A stretch of DNA of 64,000 nt from Apostichopus japonicus (taxonomy: Eukaryota > Echinodermata > Holothuroidea > Aspidochirotida > Stichopodidae). The stretch spans positions 2,330,501-2,394,500 of the forward strand of contig NC_092561.1 in NCBI RefSeq assembly GCF_037975245.1. The letters are read 5' to 3'. The notes under the pieces were generated by a model. That model searched no databases. It was not told the origin of the DNA and saw only the letters and a program-made list of their open reading frames with translations. Both the position numbers and the translations under genes were made by a program. Below, in pieces: positions 58,928 to 64,000 of this stretch (position 1 is its first letter; the number at the start of each line of letters is the position of its first letter).

Positions 58928-61219
58928 CTGAAAAATAAAAGAGAAAGAAAAATAGCGATTACATCAGTAACTTTCAATAACTTCTGTAACCATGACAACA
59001 TACTAAATATTGTTTAACATTCCCAAGAAAGATTTCAGCAACCTCTAAGAAAGTTTTAACCATATCAAAGAAAGTGCTGCATATCTTGAATTGATTTTGA
59101 ATCTCTGTTTGCATGGTACTCTTAAAGGTAATTAGTGTTGTTTTTGATATATGCTAGAAAGTCCGATAATGGTCACACAGGCTCATATTTCAACAAGCTA
59201 ACACCATATATACCGCCACCAACCAACCTACTAAAACACCTAATCGCATATTCAAATAATTCTCAATGGCCGAGAACACGTCTACCGAATAAAAACCCTC
59301 AATAAAGCACGTTCGAAAATTTCAAGTGAGCTAAGCTTGCTAGATAATCGTTTGGACCAATACTGGTATCTGCGGCAACAACATTTTGATTTTTTTGAAA
59401 GCAAAAAGGTGATAGAGGCCTAATATTTCGATCCAAGCGAAAACGGACTACGTCAATATTTAAAAGAGGGGAATGGACATACACCTCTTGATCAACATCT
59501 CAGACAGGGCGGGGGGGGGGGGAGGGGGAGAGTGTGACGGGGTGTGCAATGGACAAAGATACGAGGAAGACTAAAATCAAGCTTGTCCTATTCTGTATCT
59601 TTGTCTTCAAAATAACATTTTGAGTTTGGTCGAGTAATTTTTTGTTTGTATTTCGACTTAAAAAAAGAATGGCTTTAAACAAGATTACAATAGTAATTAT
59701 CAGCGGTTTTGTTTCAACAAATTGAAGCTAGTAAAAGAGTCATTAATGAATTTGATTTGATATTCTCCATTTCGTCGCCAAGTCTCTGTTCATGTTTGTC
59801 CTGTATGTATGTATAGCTATTAGGCTAGTCCGGTACTTTTCTCCACTATTTAAAATGAAATTCGCTTCATCGAAGAAAAATTTCAAATTGATGAAAAGAC
59901 AACTCAATAATTTTTGCAATGAAAAGTGCTGAATCCCAACCATACCCACGAGAATTATTCCATATTTTGTTTGGCGCTATATAAAAATTATGTATTATGA
60001 TTATACCCCAGTATTCACACAGCCAAGACCACTATCGATTCCAAAATAAAAAATTCCTTGCTTCAGATCTATTTCCATGAAATATAGTTTTCTTAAATTT
60101 GTTATATTTGAAATACTCCTTCCGTCCCCTTAGCCAGTGGCGGAGCTAGGGGTATTGGTCAGAGAGGGCGAGAATGGTCTGTAGGGAGCTTTCGACACCG
60201 TCTAAGCGAAGCGCCACCGCATGTTGGGGATGAGCGTACAGAATTTTTGAGTTAAGATACTCCCTAGCTCGCAGGAAATGACCCTTCCCGGGCCTTGTTA
60301 ATTTGCAGATAAACGAAGAATAAAAAGGTGTCATCGCCATTTTTCAGAAAATTACACCAACTACATGTGACAAATTTCAATAGGTATTTGAGAGCGAAAT
60401 AAAAAAGTCAATAATCGCAAATAACTTAAAAGTGGTAAAAAGCTGAAAAGGGCGCCAGCAGTCCATTTGAGTCCGTCAGGGAGGGGGGTCCGCCCCCTCT
60501 GACTGTATGGACGCTCTCAAACTCCCCCTTCGTTTGACTTACCTGTCCCTGAGAGGGATCCACCGGTTCCCTTGAGGTTCTCCAGTAATCCAAAAGAAAG
60601 TTGTTTTCTTCATCAGAGACGATCGAGACCAGATTACTTTCACACGGCCAGTCGCAATATAGGCTTGCCGCAGCGTGACAATAGTTAACCGCTTGATACC
60701 AGTTGCATCTGTATATTTCACTGTACCACCTGGTCAAGATAATCATTAAAACGAACGATTATCAATTATAATAAAACAATTTCCTTCTCGCTTGCCAAGA
60801 AATGGAATGTTTATATAGTTGTCGATTTAAACGTGATTTAAAAGAGTTTTCCCATCCATTCCGTTAACAACGATACCTTTCTCAGAAAGAGAGAAAATAT
60901 TCTTTAATATAGAATATAATCCCTGATATTTTGATTTGCATCATTCTGTAGGATAGCGATATTTATTTTCCATAAATATCTTTAGTATGATTAAGTATAT
61001 TTCATTATTTCAAATGACTTCAAATGATGGACAAGATTTAGGAATTGAACAATATCGCAAAATATAAGAAAATATTAGAAAATAAGAAAACCAGATAAGA
61101 AAATATGATTATTACCTGTAGCAGTTACCGAGAGCGAAAGTCCACCCCGGTGGACACTCCTGTCCCTGACAAGCACCCAACATCACCGAGACAAACACTG
61201 TTATCAGCAGAAGACCCAT
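58837..61219 (-). CDS. Secreted C-type lectin, last exon not found
   Basis: Exons 61219-61116, 60729-60543 and 58927-58837 (transcribed leftward) join in frame to 127 codons plus one base. Residues 1-20 (MGLLLITVFVSVMLGACQGQ) are a signal peptide. ECPPGWTFALGNCYRWY opens a long-form C-type lectin domain with its extra Cys pair (C22, C33). NLVSIVSDEEN and HYWIGFS (98-104) are the conserved core, and EWTDGAPITYNN leads towards the sugar-binding loop. This matches short secreted invertebrate lectins that bind glycans in body fluid, often in immunity. The next exon should start in phase 1 and supply the QPD/EPN-type motif, W-N-D and the final cysteines; I found none down to 53.9 kb. Either a very long intron, a diverged exon, or a broken gene. 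Confidence 0.82.
60126..60520. mobile_element. hAT-like fragment carrying the GCGCCACC core
   Basis: Starts CCAGTGGCGGAGCTAGG, a Charlie-like hAT end. The core CTAAGCGAAGCGCCACC is at ~60202 and is followed by GGAAATGACCCTTCCCGGGC. It lies in lectin intron 2 and ends about 20 bp from the exon 2 donor. The right terminus is not clear. Confidence 0.6.
60543..60729 (-). CDS. C-type lectin exon 2
   Basis: 187 nt, acceptor CTTGACCAG and donor GGACAG|GTAAGT, phase 2 to phase 0. It encodes the alpha-helical half of the lectin domain with WYQAVNYC and SNLVSIVSDEEN. An extra Cys pair (LYCDWPCES) is as in echinoderm-type lectins. Confidence 0.88.
61116..61219 (-). CDS. C-type lectin exon 1
   Basis: 104 nt from the ATG at 61219 to the donor CTACAG|GTAATA. 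It encodes the signal peptide and CPPGWTFALGNCY. The start is fixed by the signal peptide and by the TATA box about 50 bp upstream. Confidence 0.87.
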
Positions 61220-61269
61220 CTTGACTTAGATTCGATTTCTGTGTCCCATCTACGTTTGGAAGATCCTCA

Positions 61270-61275
61270 TTTATA
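61270..61275 (-). promoter_or_regulatory. TATA box of the C-type lectin
   Basis: On the minus strand GGTATAAATGAGG lies about 50 bp before the ATG, leaving a leader of roughly 20-25 bases if transcription starts 25-30 bp downstream. Good match to TATAAA with a GC-rich right flank. Confidence 0.65.
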
Positions 61276-61290
61276 CCTTTTTGATACCAG

Positions 61291-61610
61291 CAATTTTTAA
61301 TTCAACTGATCGTTTAAATGCGTTAGACTTTTCGCATATATATATACATATATATATATAGATAAATATATATAATTATACATATATCATTATATATATA
61401 TATAATTTTATATATATGTCTTTATATATATAACTATATATATATATATACATATATTTGTTTTTCAAACAGTCAGTTTAATTAAAAATATTGCTGGTAT
61501 AAAAAAATATATATACATATATGTATATTTTTTTAATACCAGTTTTTAATTTTTTTAACACCATTTTTAATAAAACTGATCGTTTGAATGCGTTAGACTT
61601 TTCGCATATA
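61291..61610. repeat. 50-bp direct duplication upstream of the lectin
   Basis: Bases 61291-61340 and 61561-61610 match at nearly all positions (AACTGATCGTTTRAATGCG, TTAGACTTTTCGCATATA). The period is 270 bp, separated by TA-rich sequence (61336-61455). It starts 16 bp upstream of the TATA box. Confidence 0.85.
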
Positions 61611-61779
61611 TATATATTTTGATAGCTTTGATATTACAAAGTTCTCAATTGCTTCTACCATTATGATTGCTATAAAATATTTTCGCATAGATCAATATGA
61701 TTCTGAAGGATATGCAGGTCACAAGATGAAGGACCTTTCTCCATATTGGAAAAGTTTGCTCTAGGGCATACCATGGACT

Positions 61780-62085
61780 CTATAATATTCGTCAGATCAT
61801 AAAATTCCTGGATAAGGACTGTACTAAAACTCTTGTTAATGCTTTATTAATAAGTCATATTGACTAATGTAGTGTACTCATGATTGGTTAACCTGATTAT
61901 AAGCTTCGAAGAGTTCATCAAATGGTACTTAAAGGAGCGGCTCGGTTGATTTACGCTCTTCCTGAATTTTGTCACATTACTTTTACTTTACAATCTCTTC
62001 ATTTGCTACCTGTACAGCAACGCATTGGATTTAAACTAATCTTGCAAGTATTTGAAATGTTTAAAAGGGTTTGCACCTATTGGGG
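61780..62085 (+). pseudogene. CR1-like LINE reverse transcriptase relic
   Basis: The + frame reads RQIIKFLDKDCTKTLVNALL, SHID*, then KLRRVHQMVLKGAARLIYAL and HITFTLQSLHLLPVQQRIGF. It matches the conserved C-terminal thumb-region blocks of CR1/jockey-type ORF2 (LDYCN, AARLI, HITP-x-L-x-x-LHWLPV-x-x-R-I). Two in-frame stops make it dead. It runs into the hexanucleotide array. Confidence 0.8.
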
Positions 62086-62107
62086 TGGCGGGGCTTTGGC
62101 ATGGTAC

Positions 62108-62933
<826 letters not shown>

Positions 62934-62970
62934 CCCACCCTCCAGCAGTAAATTGCAGCTATACACAATT

Positions 62971-63312
62971 TTAATCACACAAGTGAAAATAAACTTATAA
63001 TATGCTCATGGATCAGGCGTGTGCTCTTGGGTGAAGTTGGAAGATGTCCCCTTACCCCCCCCCCCCCCCACCCATCATTCCCTGCAATCCACATTAATGC
63101 CATGACAAGGTTGCACAATCTACATAGACATGACAAAATAATAATCAATAGTCAACTATGCATATTATAGACATATACAGTGAGATTTGGATTCACGTGA
63201 CTCTTTGCTACAACCAAATTTCATTGCTGGCTCCCGGAGAAAACTTGTGAGGGACTAGACGAATGGAAGCGTCGGGGAGGAGATGAATGGAGCTGAGGTG
63301 GAAGATGGGAAG
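62971..63312. repeat. ~340-bp direct repeat, copy B
   Basis: Partner of 57883-58225, starting TTTTAATCACACAAGTG and ending near GGTGGAAGATGGGAAG. It contains the same C-tract and an AATAAA near its left edge. Confidence 0.92.
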
Positions 63313-64000
63313 AGAGGGGACACAGAGTGTATATGTCCTATAACCTCATTGATTATAGACACCCTTTCTCCGCCACTGCTACTATACATACAGTTAGCAC
63401 TAACTAACCATCAGACTAATGCTTTTTTGCAATCAATCAATTAATTAAATCAATTAATGACATTTATAATGCGCATAAATCATAAAAAGAGGTTGACACA
63501 GATGAGTATCACGGTGGCGATTCATAAATGTCTCACATTGATTTTTGTTTTGTTTTTTATATACATTTCTGGCAATAAATTTCATATATTGTTTTTGTCA
63601 CTAAAACAAACACATTGAGGAGGATTGGTCTCCGTAAGGCTAGGCTAGAAAGCGATTAATACATTTTCACTAATTTAAGAGCAACGTCTATCTCTCTTGT
63701 CCGAACTCTCCCTACCCCCCTCACTCCACCCCACTCCCATCTCATGTTTCCTGATATTCAAACCAAACAAAAAGGCCTACATGGAATCTTTCTAGCAAAA
63801 CATATTTGCTTTGGTGGTGTAAACTTCTAGACAGTGAGCTCTAAGCCTAACGAATGCATAGATGCAAACACTGTTGAGTAGTACACACCATTTCTTGCAA
63901 TCAGGGATCTAAGTTTGCCAAGCATATCTTCTAAACTTAGTGCTCACCTTAGTGTCATAATACCCCACCCTCCCCTCCCAGCAGTTTCTTATAAACCTCT
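63313..64000. other. Right edge, nothing recognised
   Basis: No exon, RNA gene or repeat element identified. Short C-rich tracts occur near 63715 and 63965. Confidence 0.45.

Overview
The window is eukaryotic nuclear DNA. It is AT-rich, genes are split by long introns, and most of the sequence is microsatellite, minisatellite and transposon debris. The families present suggest a marine deuterostome invertebrate: an invertebrate-type Bcl-rambo, a WS/DGAT-family acyltransferase homologue, and a short secreted C-type lectin of the kind seen in echinoderms. An echinoderm, perhaps a sea cucumber, is my best guess, but the assignment is inference.

Three protein genes can be assembled from splice-consistent exons. 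(1) A BCL2L13 (Bcl-rambo) homologue on +, seven coding exons between 5275 and 21901, 536 codons. It has the family N-terminal motif, a BH3-like core, a BH2 block and a C-terminal membrane anchor. Three tandem, symmetric phase-1 exons encode related ~35-residue modules in its N-terminal half. (2) A WS/DGAT-like protein on +, three exons between 50051 and 53366, 631 codons, with an N-terminal membrane segment. Both active-site signatures are degenerate (HHxxxDG reads HPxxxSG, ND reads SA), so it looks like a pseudoenzyme. (3) A secreted C-type lectin on -, with three exons (61219 down to 58837) and a TATA box. Its last exon, which should carry the sugar-binding and final cysteine residues, was not found.

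Layout: 1-5260 is flank with a tRNA-derived SINE, a hAT relic and a perfect 146-bp tandem duplication. 5261-21901 is the BCL2L13 gene with minisatellite-filled introns. 21962-22366 is a Harbinger-like MITE just past its stop codon. 22370-49850 is a ~27-kb gene-poor stretch with hAT and Mutator-like elements, AT repeats and a cluster of TGACGTCA-type sites. 49859-53366 is the WS/DGAT-like gene. 53690-57592 holds a LINE fragment and a double palindromic MITE. 57883-63312 is the lectin locus, bracketed by two ~340-bp direct repeats and carrying a LINE relic and an ~820-bp hexanucleotide array.

The most unusual structural signal is a set of hammerhead-ribozyme-like motifs at 11902-11946 (-), 12115-12161, 45235-45273 and 53798-53836. 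All have the type I order: a short stem I, CUGANGA, stem II, GAAA, a tiny near-palindromic stem III, then the predicted cleavage site. Stem sequences differ between copies but stay complementary. One lies in a 409-bp element flanked by a perfect 15-bp target duplication, so these are probably retroelement-borne ribozymes of the Penelope-like kind.
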